A stretch of 64,000 nucleotides of DNA from Sphingomonas_R arantia (GTDB lineage: Bacteria; Pseudomonadota; Alphaproteobacteria; Sphingomonadales; Sphingomonadaceae), in contig NZ_JBHUGS010000001.1 of the NCBI RefSeq assembly GCF_042682045.1, forward strand, positions 682,001 to 746,000, read 5' to 3'. Made by a program: the position numbers and the translations under genes. Under the pieces are notes generated by a model. It searched no databases. It was not told where the DNA came from and saw only the letters and a program-made list of their open reading frames with translations. Numbering within the stretch: the stretch's first letter is position 1; every line of letters starts with the position of its first letter. Of the stretch, positions 15,265-23,969 are shown piece by piece.

Positions 15265-17670
15265 TCAGAACTTGGTATTGACGCGCAGACCGTAGGTCCG
15301 CGGGGCGGACGTGGTCGCGGTCAGGGCGGAGCCGAGGCCGTAGATCGGCGTGTTGAGCACGATCCGGCGATCCTCGATATTGCGCACGAACGCCGTCAGC
15401 TGCCACCGATCGTCGTCCGGACCGATGCCGAGCTGGGCATTGGTGGTCCAGGTTTCGCCGACCAGTTCCTGCGGCAGGAATTCGACCTGCACGTAACGGC
15501 TCGAGCGATATTGCGTGTCGACCCCGCCGACGAGTTTGAAATCGCCGAACCGCACGGTCTGCTGCGCGCCCATGCTGATCGTCCATTTCGGCGCGTTGAA
15601 CGCCGGGAAGCCGGAGCAGTCGATCGTGTAGACGGCACCCGTCAGCGTCGTGCCGCAGCCGGTGAGCGGCGGCGACGTGCCGACGGGCTGGGTGAAGATG
15701 AAGCTGTCATATTTCGTATCGAGATACTGGATGTTCGCGCTGAACAGCGTGTCGGGCAGCGGCAGGAACTGGATGTCCGCCTCGGCACCCTTGATCGAGG
15801 ACTGGCCGATATTCTGGCTGAACTGCCCCTGGTTGCCGTTGGCGTCGATGCCGATCCGGCCGATCTGCTGGTTTTTGTACTTCCACCAGAACGCTTCGAG
15901 GTTCAGCTGCAGCTTGTTGTCGAACAGCCGGTTCTTCGAGCCGATCGTGTAGGCGGTGATGAATTCCGGCGCGTAGCTTTCATACCCGGCCGCGACCGAG
16001 AAGCCGCCCGACCGGTAGCCGCGCTCGACGCTGGCGTAGAGCAGCGAGCGTGACGACACGTCGAACTCCGCGGCGGCGCGCCACGTCACCTCGTTGTTGT
16101 TGAGACCCGTGTCGACCACCGTCAAGACGCGCGACAGGATCGCGCCGGTGGCACCGATCGGACGCGCCTGGCCGGCGGGGGGGACGATGAACGGGGCCTG
16201 CAGCTGGTCCATCGTCGCGGTCAGCGGCAGCAGCGGCACGTTCGGGCAGTTCGGCGCGCCGAACGCGTTGCGCGCCGTGCAGACGACGACCAGCACGTCG
16301 GCCTGGCCCGTGAAGTCCTTGTTGTCGCGGGTGTAGCGAACGCCGCCGATCAACCGTGCGCGGTCCGTGATGTTCGCGGTCAGGCGAGCGAACAGCGCCG
16401 TGCTCTTGGTGGACGAGTCGAAGGTCTGGTAGGAGTTCAGCGCCTGTTGCGCGAAGGTATAGTCGCCCTTGACGCTCTCGTCATAATAGAACGCGCCGAG
16501 GATATAGTCGAAAATGCCGATGCGTTCGCCGGCGAACCGCGCTTCCAGACTGAACTGGTCGTCCTTCTCGCGGATATAGCCGTAGAACGACGGTGCTGCG
16601 AAGACGTAGTCGAGCTTGGCATGACGATAGGCGGGAATGACGGTCAGCGTGCCGCCACCGACGTCCAGCGTCATCTCGCCATTGACGCCGTAAAAGTCGT
16701 TGTTCTGGTAGACGTCGTCTTCGAGCGGCGCCGCGTTGCGCCCCGCAACGCCGAGGAACAGCGTCTGGCGATAGGCCTGGGCGGCCGGATCGAAGATGCC
16801 GACGGATCGGTCGAGACCGGAGGGTACGAAGCTATACTGACCGGTGCCGCGATTGAGTGCGTAGGAACCCTCGTAGGAAGACCCCACGCCCTTGCCGCCG
16901 GTGTGCGAGTAATCGGCGCCGATCCGGACGCGCAGGTCCGGGGAGACCTGGACGAGCAACTGAGCGCGCGCCGCCTGCGTCTTCTCGTCCGACGTGCCGT
17001 CGCTGAGATAGCCGCTGCGATCGGTGACCGTGCCCGATACGCGGAGCGCCGCATCCTTGCCGAGCGCGAGGTTGAGCGCGCCCTGTGCGACGATCGCGTC
17101 GTAATTGCCGTAGCTGCCGGTGAAGAAGCCGGAGTTTTCGCCCAGCTTGGGCTTGGCGGGCAGGATGTTGATCGCGCCGGCGGTCGCGTTGCGGCCGTAC
17201 AGCGTGCCCTGCGGGCCTTTCAGCACTTCGAGCCGTTCGAGATCGTAGAACAGGCCGGATGTCGAGGTCGGACGACCCAGATACACGCCGTCATAGTTCA
17301 CCGCGATCGCGGGATCCGAATAGCCGTTGACGGTGAAGTTGCCGACGCCGCGCAGGAAGAACGTCTTGTTGGCGCCGCCCGCGTCCTGGACGTTCAGCGA
17401 CGGCACGATGCGGTTCAGGTCCGACGGCTGCGTGATGCCCTGGTTGGTCACCGCGCTGCCCGTGACGACGTCGATCGCGATGCCGGCGCGCTGCGCGCTT
17501 TCCGACCGCCGCTGTGCCGTGACGATGATGTCGGCGAGCCCTTCGCCCGGCTCGGCCGCGGACGGGGTGTTGGTGATCGTCTGCGCGTTGCTGCCGGCGT
17601 CTTGCGCCTGGGCAGCATGAAGTGGCGCGAGCAGTGCGAGCGCAGTGCCCGCCAGAAACCGGAATTTCAT
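15265..17670 (-). CDS. TonB-dependent outer-membrane receptor
   Basis: The 801-residue product has a signal peptide (residues 1-22, LHAAQAQ), a TonB-box region (DIIVTAQRRSES), a plug with LERLEVLKGPQGTLYGRNA and AINILPAKP, and a barrel ending in a C-terminal phenylalanine (RVNTKF). There is no STN signalling domain. A GGGAGAG site precedes the ATG. It heads the minus-strand ring-cleavage cluster, and a LysR gene diverges from it. It probably imports the substrate of that cluster under control of the LysR protein. Confidence 0.93.
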   Translation of the reverse strand: MKFRFLAGTALALLAPLHAAQAQDAGSNAQTITNTPSAAEPGEGLADIIVTAQRRSESAQRAGIAIDVVTGSAVTNQGITQPSDLNRIVPSLNVQDAGGANKTFFLRGVGNFTVNGYSDPAIAVNYDGVYLGRPTSTSGLFYDLERLEVLKGPQGTLYGRNATAGAINILPAKPKLGENSGFFTGSYGNYDAIVAQGALNLALGKDAALRVSGTVTDRSGYLSDGTSDEKTQAARAQLLVQVSPDLRVRIGADYSHTGGKGVGSSYEGSYALNRGTGQYSFVPSGLDRSVGIFDPAAQAYRQTLFLGVAGRNAAPLEDDVYQNNDFYGVNGEMTLDVGGGTLTVIPAYRHAKLDYVFAAPSFYGYIREKDDQFSLEARFAGERIGIFDYILGAFYYDESVKGDYTFAQQALNSYQTFDSSTKSTALFARLTANITDRARLIGGVRYTRDNKDFTGQADVLVVVCTARNAFGAPNCPNVPLLPLTATMDQLQAPFIVPPAGQARPIGATGAILSRVLTVVDTGLNNNEVTWRAAAEFDVSSRSLLYASVERGYRSGGFSVAAGYESYAPEFITAYTIGSKNRLFDNKLQLNLEAFWWKYKNQQIGRIGIDANGNQGQFSQNIGQSSIKGAEADIQFLPLPDTLFSANIQYLDTKYDSFIFTQPVGTSPPLTGCGTTLTGAVYTIDCSGFPAFNAPKWTISMGAQQTVRFGDFKLVGGVDTQYRSSRYVQVEFLPQELVGETWTTNAQLGIGPDDDRWQLTAFVRNIEDRRIVLNTPIYGLGSALTATTSAPRTYGLRVNTKF

Positions 17671-17780
17671 TCACACTCTCCCATGAGCCGATGTGTCCCG
17701 GCTTCGCATCCTGTGTTGCAAACTGGGTGGTATCAGTCCAAGTTTTACTTCTGATGGGAACGAAGCGATTTTATTGATAC
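17671..17780. promoter_or_regulatory. Divergent control region, TonB receptor / LysR gene
   Basis: The 110 bases lie between two divergent start codons. The pair ATCAG (17732-17736) and CTGAT (17751-17755) forms an inverted repeat spanning 24 bases and is a candidate LysR-type recognition site. AT-rich DNA follows it towards the LysR start. No clear -10 or -35 pair can be assigned on either strand. Confidence 0.35.
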
Positions 17781-18683
17781 ATGAGACTTGACCGGTTCGA
17801 CCTTAATCTTCTGGTGGCACTGGAAGCCCTGTTGGCGGAGCGGAGCGTGACGCGCGCCGCCGCGCGGCTGAACGTGACGCAATCGGCGATGAGTGCTTCG
17901 CTCAAGCGGCTGCGCGATGCGTTCCAGGACGACCTGCTGGTCCTGCATGGCAAGATGATGATCCTGACGCCGCATGCGCTCGCGCTGGCGCCCGAGATCA
18001 CCGCGGCGATCGCGATGCTGCGCAACCTGATCGCGTCGGGATCGCGGTTCGATCCGGCCACGTCGGAACGGCGGTTTCGCATCGCGGCGTCGGACTACAT
18101 CACGACCGTACTGATCGCGCCGTTGCTCCGGATGCTCGGGACCGTCGCGTCGCATATCCGGCTCGACATCTCGCTGCCCGGTGCGGACACGTCCGACGGA
18201 CTGGCGAACGGGGCCTACGACCTGTCGATCACGCCGCCCGAATTCACCGATGCGCGACACCCGACCGAACTGCTGTTCGAGGAACGCCATGTTGTGGTCG
18301 GATGTGCGACAAACCCGCTGTTCCAGCGTCCGCTGACGATGGAGGACTTCATGGCGGCCGGCCACGTCGCCGTCCAGATCGACGGTCGCAACACCCATAT
18401 CGAAAACACACTGCAGGAGATCGGCGTGATCCGGCGGGTCGAGGTCAATGCACCATCGTTCATCCAAGTGCCCTGGCTGCTGCCCGGCACGATGCGGATT
18501 GCGTTGATGCATGAGCGGCTGGCCCGGCTGAAGGCGCCCGGGCTCTCGCTCGCGCTCGCTGAACCGCCGTTCGAGATTCCCAAGATGCGCGAGATGATGC
18601 AATATCATTCGACGCGCGAGCGTGACGAAGGGCTGACTTGGCTCCGCGCCATATTGCGGGGCATGGCAGGTCTGCCGGCGTAA
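17781..18683 (+). CDS. LysR-family transcriptional regulator (NodD/LinR-like)
   Basis: The 300-residue protein has an N-terminal winged helix (FDLNLLVALEALLAERSVTR, then AAARLNVTQSAMSASLKRLR) and a C-terminal co-inducer domain starting at about residue 90. The DLNLL opening and the SAMSASLKRLR recognition helix are typical of the NodD/LinR branch. It is transcribed away from the cluster B TonB receptor, the classic place for an activator of the divergent operon. It is the only regulator adjacent to either ring-cleavage cluster and may control both. That last point is inference. Confidence 0.9.
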   Translation: MRLDRFDLNLLVALEALLAERSVTRAAARLNVTQSAMSASLKRLRDAFQDDLLVLHGKMMILTPHALALAPEITAAIAMLRNLIASGSRFDPATSERRFRIAASDYITTVLIAPLLRMLGTVASHIRLDISLPGADTSDGLANGAYDLSITPPEFTDARHPTELLFEERHVVVGCATNPLFQRPLTMEDFMAAGHVAVQIDGRNTHIENTLQEIGVIRRVEVNAPSFIQVPWLLPGTMRIALMHERLARLKAPGLSLALAEPPFEIPKMREMMQYHSTRERDEGLTWLRAILRGMAGLPA

Positions 18684-18724
18684 CGCTTTTGATAAGCGGC
18701 GCAGACCCGGAGCGGCAAGCGAGC

Positions 18725-18740
18725 AGACGCGCCAGCGTCT
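18725..18740. terminator. Small hairpin between convergent lysR and ligU ends
   Basis: AGACGC-GCCA-GCGTCT forms a perfect 6-bp stem that overlaps the ligU stop codon (18739-18741). There is no T-tract. It is a weak terminator candidate. Confidence 0.3.
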
Positions 18741-19794
18741 AGGCGAACACGACGCCGTCCATCAGCTTTCGCGCTGTGCGCAGCAGGGCGGCGCTGGTGA
18801 CGTTGCCGTCGACATCGGTTTCGACGACGACGCTCATTTCGCCGGTCGGGTGCTCGACCGACAGCGTCTTGCGGGTGCCGGTGGGCACGACCGCGACCTC
18901 GGCGGCGGGCGATCCGGCGATCAGGCAGGCGGTCGCCACGCTGACGGCGCCGAGCACGCCGATCGTGGCGTGGGCGCGGTGCGGGATGAAGCTGCGCACG
19001 GTGACTGCTCCGCCAGCCTGGGGTGCGGCGACGAGCATCATCTTGGGTACCGTCGCGTCGCGCACGTCGCCCAGGTTCATCAGCGGGCCCGCCGCCAGCC
19101 GGATCGCCTCGATCCGTGCTTTCAGCGCGGCATTGTCGTCCAGTTCCGCGCGCGTCTCATATCCGGTCGCGCCGATGTCGCTCGCCTTCATCACGACGCA
19201 CGGCATGCCGTTGTCGATCAGCGTGACGGGCACGCCCTCGATCACGTCCACCGCATGGCCGGTCGGCAGCAGCGCGCCGCAGGACGACCCGGCGGTGTCG
19301 CGAAACTCCAGCGGCACCGGGGCGGCGCTGCCCGGAACGCCGTCGATCCGCGCATTGCCGGCATAGGTCACGGTGCCGCCCGGCGTCTGCACGGTGGCGA
19401 CCGCGATCTGCTGCGTATTTTCCATGAAGATCGCGACGTGCGTCGTGCCGTCCTGCGCCGCCACGAGCCCGCGCTCGATCGCGAACGGGCCGATCCCGGC
19501 GAGGATATTGCCGCAATTCTGCGCGTCCGACACGCGGGCCTGATCCACGAACACCTGCAGGAACAGATAGTCGATATCCACGCCCGGCCGGTCCGATCGC
19601 GCGACGACCGCGACCTTGCTGGTCAGCGGATCGGCACCGCCCAGCCCGTCGATCTGGCGCGGATCGGGCGAGCCCATCACGCCGAGCAGGAACGCGTCGC
19701 GCGCCGCCGGATCCGAGGGGAGATCGTCGCGCAGGAAATAGCCGCCCTTGGACGTGCCGCCGCGCATCCACATGCACCGGACGACCTCAGACAT
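18739..19794 (-). CDS. ligU: 4-oxalomesaconate tautomerase (PrpF family)
   Basis: The 351-residue PrpF-family isomerase has the opening MWMRGGTSKGGYF, the segment GGADPLTSKVAVV whose Lys60 fits the catalytic lysine of LigU, the AQNCGNI cysteine motif, SSCGALLPTGH, and a closing FIPHRAHATIGVLGA. GalD and LigU shift the double bond of 4-oxalomesaconate in the protocatechuate 4,5-cleavage pathway, before LigJ hydration. Its start overlaps the end of ligK by 8 bases, so the two form one operon. The call against other PrpF isomerases rests on the lig neighbours. Confidence 0.88.
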   Translation of the reverse strand: MSEVVRCMWMRGGTSKGGYFLRDDLPSDPAARDAFLLGVMGSPDPRQIDGLGGADPLTSKVAVVARSDRPGVDIDYLFLQVFVDQARVSDAQNCGNILAGIGPFAIERGLVAAQDGTTHVAIFMENTQQIAVATVQTPGGTVTYAGNARIDGVPGSAAPVPLEFRDTAGSSCGALLPTGHAVDVIEGVPVTLIDNGMPCVVMKASDIGATGYETRAELDDNAALKARIEAIRLAAGPLMNLGDVRDATVPKMMLVAAPQAGGAVTVRSFIPHRAHATIGVLGAVSVATACLIAGSPAAEVAVVPTGTRKTLSVEHPTGEMSVVVETDVDGNVTSAALLRTARKLMDGVVFA

Positions 19795-20461
19795 AGGTCA
19801 GCCCGAGTGCGGCGAGCTTGCCGCGCATGTCGTAGATGTCGAGGCCCAGTTCGCCCGCCGCGAGGCGTGCCCGCTTGCCCTCCTCCAGCGCTTCGCGTGC
19901 GCGTGCCTTTTCGGCCACCGCGACGGCATCGGCGGACGGCACGATACAGACGCCGTCATCGTCCGCCACGATCACGTCGCCGGCCTGCACCGTCGCACCG
20001 GCGCAGACGACGGGGACGTTGACCGATCCCAGCGTCGCCTTGATCGTCCCCTGGGCATGCACCGCGCGCGACCAGACGGGGAAACCCATCTCGGTCAGGT
20101 CGCGGATGTCGCGCACGCCGGCATCGATCACCAGCCCGCGGCACCCGCGCGCCATTGCGGAGGTCGCGAGCAGATCGCCGAAATAGCCGTCGGTGCAGAG
20201 CGAGGTCGGCGCGAGCACGAGGATGTCGCCGGGGCGGAGCTGTTCGATCGCGACGTGGAGCATCCAGTTGTCGCCCGGCGGCGCAGAAATGGTCACCGCC
20301 GATCCGGCGATCCGCGCGCCGGCATAGATCGGACGCATGTGCGGCGCCATCAGCCCGGTGCGGCCCTGCGCCTCGTGGACGGTCGCCACGCCGGCACGGC
20401 CAAGCGCATCGATCGCCTCCTGCGGCGCCCGTGCGATAGTTCGCACCACGATCCCGGCCAT
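19787..20461 (-). CDS. ligK: 4-carboxy-4-hydroxy-2-oxoadipate aldolase / oxaloacetate decarboxylase (RraA fold)
   Basis: The 224-residue protein of the class II HMG/CHA aldolase family has GDILVLAP and CRGLVIDAGVRDIRD. In these enzymes the arginine and aspartate of this segment bind pyruvate and the divalent metal. It splits 4-carboxy-4-hydroxy-2-oxoadipate to pyruvate and oxaloacetate, the last step of protocatechuate 4,5-cleavage. The ATG at 20461 has AAGGGAG upstream and gives the family's usual length. The gene diverges from a LysR regulator across 102 bases, and ligU follows with an 8-base overlap. Confidence 0.92.
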   Translation of the reverse strand: MAGIVVRTIARAPQEAIDALGRAGVATVHEAQGRTGLMAPHMRPIYAGARIAGSAVTISAPPGDNWMLHVAIEQLRPGDILVLAPTSLCTDGYFGDLLATSAMARGCRGLVIDAGVRDIRDLTEMGFPVWSRAVHAQGTIKATLGSVNVPVVCAGATVQAGDVIVADDDGVCIVPSADAVAVAEKARAREALEEGKRARLAAGELGLDIYDMRGKLAALGLTYV

Positions 20462-20542
20462 GCCTGCTCCCTTGTCTTGTTCTCCACGCCGCATGGCGCG
20501 CGGATCGCGACGACCGCCAATTCGGATTGCCTGTCCGCCATA

Positions 20543-20558
20543 GGATATCGTTATATCC
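20543..20558. promoter_or_regulatory. Palindromic operator candidate between ligK and lysR
   Basis: GGATAT-CGTT-ATATCC is a perfect 6-bp inverted repeat ending 5 bases before the first ATG of the double-HTH LysR gene. Its place in a 102-base divergent promoter region suits an autoregulatory site. Binding is inferred. Confidence 0.45.
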
Positions 20559-20563
20559 GGACC

Positions 20564-21787
20564 ATGATGGACGCCCTGGACCAACTCAATCTGCGCCACC
20601 TGCGCGCCGTCGTCGCGGTTGCTGCGCGCGGCACGGTGACCGCCGCGGCGGCCGACGTCGCGCTGTCGCAGCCGGCGCTGACGCAGGGGCTGGCCAAGCT
20701 GGAGACGATGCTGGGACGGCCGTTGTTCGATCGCCATGCCGATGGGATGCGCACGACCGAAGCGGGCGCCATCATGGTCGCGCGGACCGCCGCCGCGGCA
20801 AAGTTGCTCGCCGATACGATCCGCGCGATCCGCGGGCGGGGCATGGCGCAGGGCTTTGCGCGCGCCGACCTGCTGCTGACCATGACGCAGCTGCGCGCGC
20901 TGGCCGCGCTGGCGCGCGAGGGGAGCTACGTCGCGGCGGCGCGGGCCACCGGGGTGACGCAGCCCGCCGTTCACCGCGCGGTGCGCGATATCGAGCGGTT
21001 GTGCGGCGTGCCTTTGGTCGAGCGACGCGGGCGCGGCGTGATGCTCACCGCGGCGGGCGTGCGGCTGGGTCGTGCGGCGCGGCTTGCGCTGGCCGAGATC
21101 GGCGCGGCGCTCGACGAAGTGGCGGCGTTGTCCGGCCGGGACCATGGACGCATCGCGATCGGCGCGATGCCGCTGGCGCGCGCGTGGCTGCTGCCGACGG
21201 CGATCGGGCGGTTCCACCGGGACGAGCCGCACATGGTGTTCGATATCGCCGAGGGCGCCTATTCGGAGCTGGTCGAGCCGCTGCGCGACGGCGAGTTCGA
21301 CCTGCTGCTCGGCGCGCTGCGTGATCCACCCCCCGCGCCGGACCTGATCCAGGAGCCGTTCTTCGTCGATCGGATCGCGGTGGTGGCGCGCGCGGCGCAC
21401 CCGCTGATGCAGGACGGTGTCCGGCCCGACCTGGCGACTCTGGCCGGGCACTCCTGGCTCGCCCCGCGCCGCGGCACGCCGTTGCGCCATTTGTGGGAGC
21501 GGCTGTTCGGCGAGGCCGGCCTGCCCCTGCCGGCGGTGTGGATCGAATGCGGATCGGTAATGATGCTCCGCACCTTGATGATGTCGGGCGATTATTTGAC
21601 GCTGCTGTCGGCCGAGCAGGTTGCGTTCGAACTGGATGCCGGCGTGTTGCGGCACATCGCGCTGACCCCGCCCAGCATGCGCCGCACGATCGGCGTGACG
21701 ATGCGCGCCGGTTGGCGGCCGACCGGCGCGCAGGCGCGGTTCCTCGACCTGTTGCGCCATGTCGGGACGACGCGGACTTCAGCATAA
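20564..21787 (+). CDS. LysR-type regulator with two tandem DNA-binding domains
   Basis: The 407-residue protein is about 100 residues longer than usual for LysR. The extra length is a second helix-turn-helix. Residues 8-60 form one LysR winged helix (LRHLRAVVAVAARGTVTAAA, SQPALTQGLAKLE). Residues 107-160 form another (MTQLRALAALAREGSYVAAA, TQPAVHRAVRDIE). A normal effector domain follows from about residue 190 (GRIAIGAMPLAR). It diverges from ligK-ligU and is followed by ligJ, so it probably regulates the lig genes, as LigR does in SYK-6. Two ATGs, at 20564 and 20567, are equally likely starts. Confidence 0.88.
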   Translation: MMDALDQLNLRHLRAVVAVAARGTVTAAAADVALSQPALTQGLAKLETMLGRPLFDRHADGMRTTEAGAIMVARTAAAAKLLADTIRAIRGRGMAQGFARADLLLTMTQLRALAALAREGSYVAAARATGVTQPAVHRAVRDIERLCGVPLVERRGRGVMLTAAGVRLGRAARLALAEIGAALDEVAALSGRDHGRIAIGAMPLARAWLLPTAIGRFHRDEPHMVFDIAEGAYSELVEPLRDGEFDLLLGALRDPPPAPDLIQEPFFVDRIAVVARAAHPLMQDGVRPDLATLAGHSWLAPRRGTPLRHLWERLFGEAGLPLPAVWIECGSVMMLRTLMMSGDYLTLLSAEQVAFELDAGVLRHIALTPPSMRRTIGVTMRAGWRPTGAQARFLDLLRHVGTTRTSA

Positions 21788-21905
21788 TCAATGAGGCGAC
21801 CGCGCAACCTATTTGCCTGCGATCGTCGGCATGCGCCACGCACGGCCGGAAGCGGATATGCGTGTCCAGAACGACGCGCGACCGCTGTCGAAATCAGGAG
21901 ACGGC

Positions 21906-22937
21906 ATGCCTTTGGTGATCGACTGCCATGGCCATTACACCACGGCACCGGAGGCCCATAACGCGTGGCGTACGGCGCAGCTGGCCGCGTTCGAGGCGGG
22001 CACGGCGGCGCCGGACTATCCGGTCATCAGCGACGACGACATCCGCGCCACGATCGAGCAGAACCAGCTTCGGCTGATCCGCGAGCGCGGTGCCGACCTC
22101 ACGATCTTCTCGCCCCGCGCGTCGGCCATGGCGCATCATGTCGGCGACGAAGGCGTCAGCATTGCCTGGTCGCGCGCCTGCAACGACCTGATCGCGCGCG
22201 TCGTCGGGTTGTATCCCGGCACGTTCGTGGGCGTGTGCATGTTGCCGCAATCGCCCCAGGCCGGGCTCGACGGGTCGATCGCCGAACTGCGCCGCTGCGT
22301 GGAGGAGCTTGGGTTCATCGGGTGCAACCTCAATCCCGATCCGGGCGGCGGGCATTTCCGATCGCCGCCGCTCACCGACCGCTTCTGGTATCCGTTGTAC
22401 GAGGCGATGGTCGCGCTCGACGTGCCGGCGATGATCCACGTCTCGGGCAGCTGCAATCCGGCGCTGCATGCGACCGGCGCCTACTATATCGCGGCCGACA
22501 CGATCGCCTTCATGCAGTTGCTGGAAGGCGACCTGTTCGCCGATTTCCCGACGCTCAAGTTCATCATCCCGCATGGCGGCGGCGGCGTCCCCTATCATTG
22601 GGGGCGCTATCGCGGGCTCGCCGACATGCTCAAGAAGCCGGCGCTGGCTCAACATCTGATGAGGAACGTGTTTTTCGACACCTGCGTCTATCATCAGCCG
22701 GGCATCGACCTGCTGGCCGAGGTGATCGACCATCGTAATATCCTGTTCGGGTCGGAAATGGTGGGCGCGGTGCGCGGCATCGATCCGGAGACCGGACATT
22801 ATTTCGACGATACAAAGCGCTATGTCGACGCGCTGGACGTGGATCCGGACACGCGCGCCGCGATCTTCGAGGGCAATGCGCGGCACGTCTTCCCGCGGCT
22901 CGACGCGGTGCTGACCCGGTTAGCGCAGGGGGCATGA
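21906..22937 (+). CDS. ligJ: 4-oxalomesaconate hydratase (amidohydrolase 2 family)
   Basis: The 343-residue product has the N-terminal zinc motif DCHGHY (His8, His10), a central MIHVSGSC, and FIIPHGGGGVPYHWGR with a further metal histidine, all in the order of the amidohydrolase_2 barrel. Length and neighbours match LigJ of SYK-6 (341 residues as I recall). It hydrates the tautomer of 4-oxalomesaconate to 4-carboxy-4-hydroxy-2-oxoadipate. The ATG at 21906 is preceded by AGGAGA and matches the MPLVIDCHGH start of the family. Its stop overlaps the ligC start (ATGA). Confidence 0.93.
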   Translation: MPLVIDCHGHYTTAPEAHNAWRTAQLAAFEAGTAAPDYPVISDDDIRATIEQNQLRLIRERGADLTIFSPRASAMAHHVGDEGVSIAWSRACNDLIARVVGLYPGTFVGVCMLPQSPQAGLDGSIAELRRCVEELGFIGCNLNPDPGGGHFRSPPLTDRFWYPLYEAMVALDVPAMIHVSGSCNPALHATGAYYIAADTIAFMQLLEGDLFADFPTLKFIIPHGGGGVPYHWGRYRGLADMLKKPALAQHLMRNVFFDTCVYHQPGIDLLAEVIDHRNILFGSEMVGAVRGIDPETGHYFDDTKRYVDALDVDPDTRAAIFEGNARHVFPRLDAVLTRLAQGA

Positions 22938-23893
22938 GTCATCCCGGCCCGGTGCGGATCGCGCTGGTCGGGGCCGGCGCGTTCGGCGAGAAGCATCTCG
23001 ACGGGCTCCGGCGGATCGACGGCGCGGCGATCGTCGGCATCGTCAGCCAGCCGGCGGAGCAGGCAGCCGCGGTCGCTGTGCGATATGGTGCCGGCTGGAG
23101 CTGCACCGATCTGGACGAGGCGCTGGCTCGCAACGATGTCGATGCCGTCATCCTGTGCACGCCGACCCCCCTCCATGCCGCGCAGGCGATCGCCTGCATG
23201 CGGGCCGGCAAGCATGTGCAGGTCGAGATCCCGCTGGCGGACTCGTGGGACGACGCGCAGGCCGTGCTTTCGGCGCAGCGCGAAACGGGCCGCATCTGCA
23301 TGGTCGGCCACACGCGGCGCTTCAATCCGAGCCATCAGTATCTGCACGCCAAGTTCGCCGCCGGCGCGGCGCGGTTGCAGCAACTGGACGTGCAGACCTA
23401 TTTCCTCCGCCGCAGCAACATCAACGCCAGGGGAGAGCCGCGGTCGTGGACCGATCACCTGCTCTGGCATCACGCGGCGCACACGATCGATCTGTTCGGG
23501 TACCAGTCGGGGCGGATCGTCGCGGCGCATGCGTTGCAAGGGCCGCCGCACCCGGAGCTAGGCATTGCGATGGACATGTCGATCCAGCTTAAAAGCGAGA
23601 GCGGCGCGATCTGCACGCTGTCGCTGAGCTTCAACAATGACGGGCCGCTGGGCACCACGTTTCGCTATATCTGCGACACCGGGACGTGGATCGCGCGCTA
23701 CGACGATCTGGTCACCGGCCGCGAAGAGCCCGTCGATCTGAGCGGTATCGCGGGGTCGGACGGTATCGAGCTGCAGGACCGCGAGTTCGTCGCGGCGATC
23801 CGCGTAGGGCGGGAGCCCGAGACGTCGGTCGGGCGGGTGTTCGACTGTTACCGGGTGCTTGGCGATCTCGAACGCCAGCTGGCCGGCGCATGA
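22934..23893 (+). CDS. ligC: 4-carboxy-2-hydroxymuconate-6-semialdehyde dehydrogenase (Gfo/Idh/MocA fold)
   Basis: The 319-residue protein has an N-terminal NAD(P) Rossmann motif (IALVGAGAFGEKHLDGL), the family segment QVEIPLADSWDDA in place of the usual EKP, and a C-terminal alpha/beta domain with WTDHLLWHHAAHTIDLF. LigC oxidises the hemiacetal of the protocatechuate ring-cleavage product to 2-pyrone-4,6-dicarboxylate. It is coupled to ligJ by ATGA and followed by a MetE-like gene and ligAB. The assignment rests on the family signature and on these neighbours. Confidence 0.92.
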   Translation: MSHPGPVRIALVGAGAFGEKHLDGLRRIDGAAIVGIVSQPAEQAAAVAVRYGAGWSCTDLDEALARNDVDAVILCTPTPLHAAQAIACMRAGKHVQVEIPLADSWDDAQAVLSAQRETGRICMVGHTRRFNPSHQYLHAKFAAGAARLQQLDVQTYFLRRSNINARGEPRSWTDHLLWHHAAHTIDLFGYQSGRIVAAHALQGPPHPELGIAMDMSIQLKSESGAICTLSLSFNNDGPLGTTFRYICDTGTWIARYDDLVTGREEPVDLSGIAGSDGIELQDREFVAAIRVGREPETSVGRVFDCYRVLGDLERQLAGA

Positions 23894-23969
23894 CGCGGCT
23901 AATGTTTTCGGCGCGAACGGATGGAGCACGGAGTGCTCGTCGGTGCGCCTTTACGTTGAGGAATTTTGT

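Noticed and set aside
20462..21760. Long minus-strand frame that continues upstream of ligK
   Set aside because: The ligK family start lies at 20461 with a good ribosome binding site, and the LysR gene on the plus strand explains this DNA.
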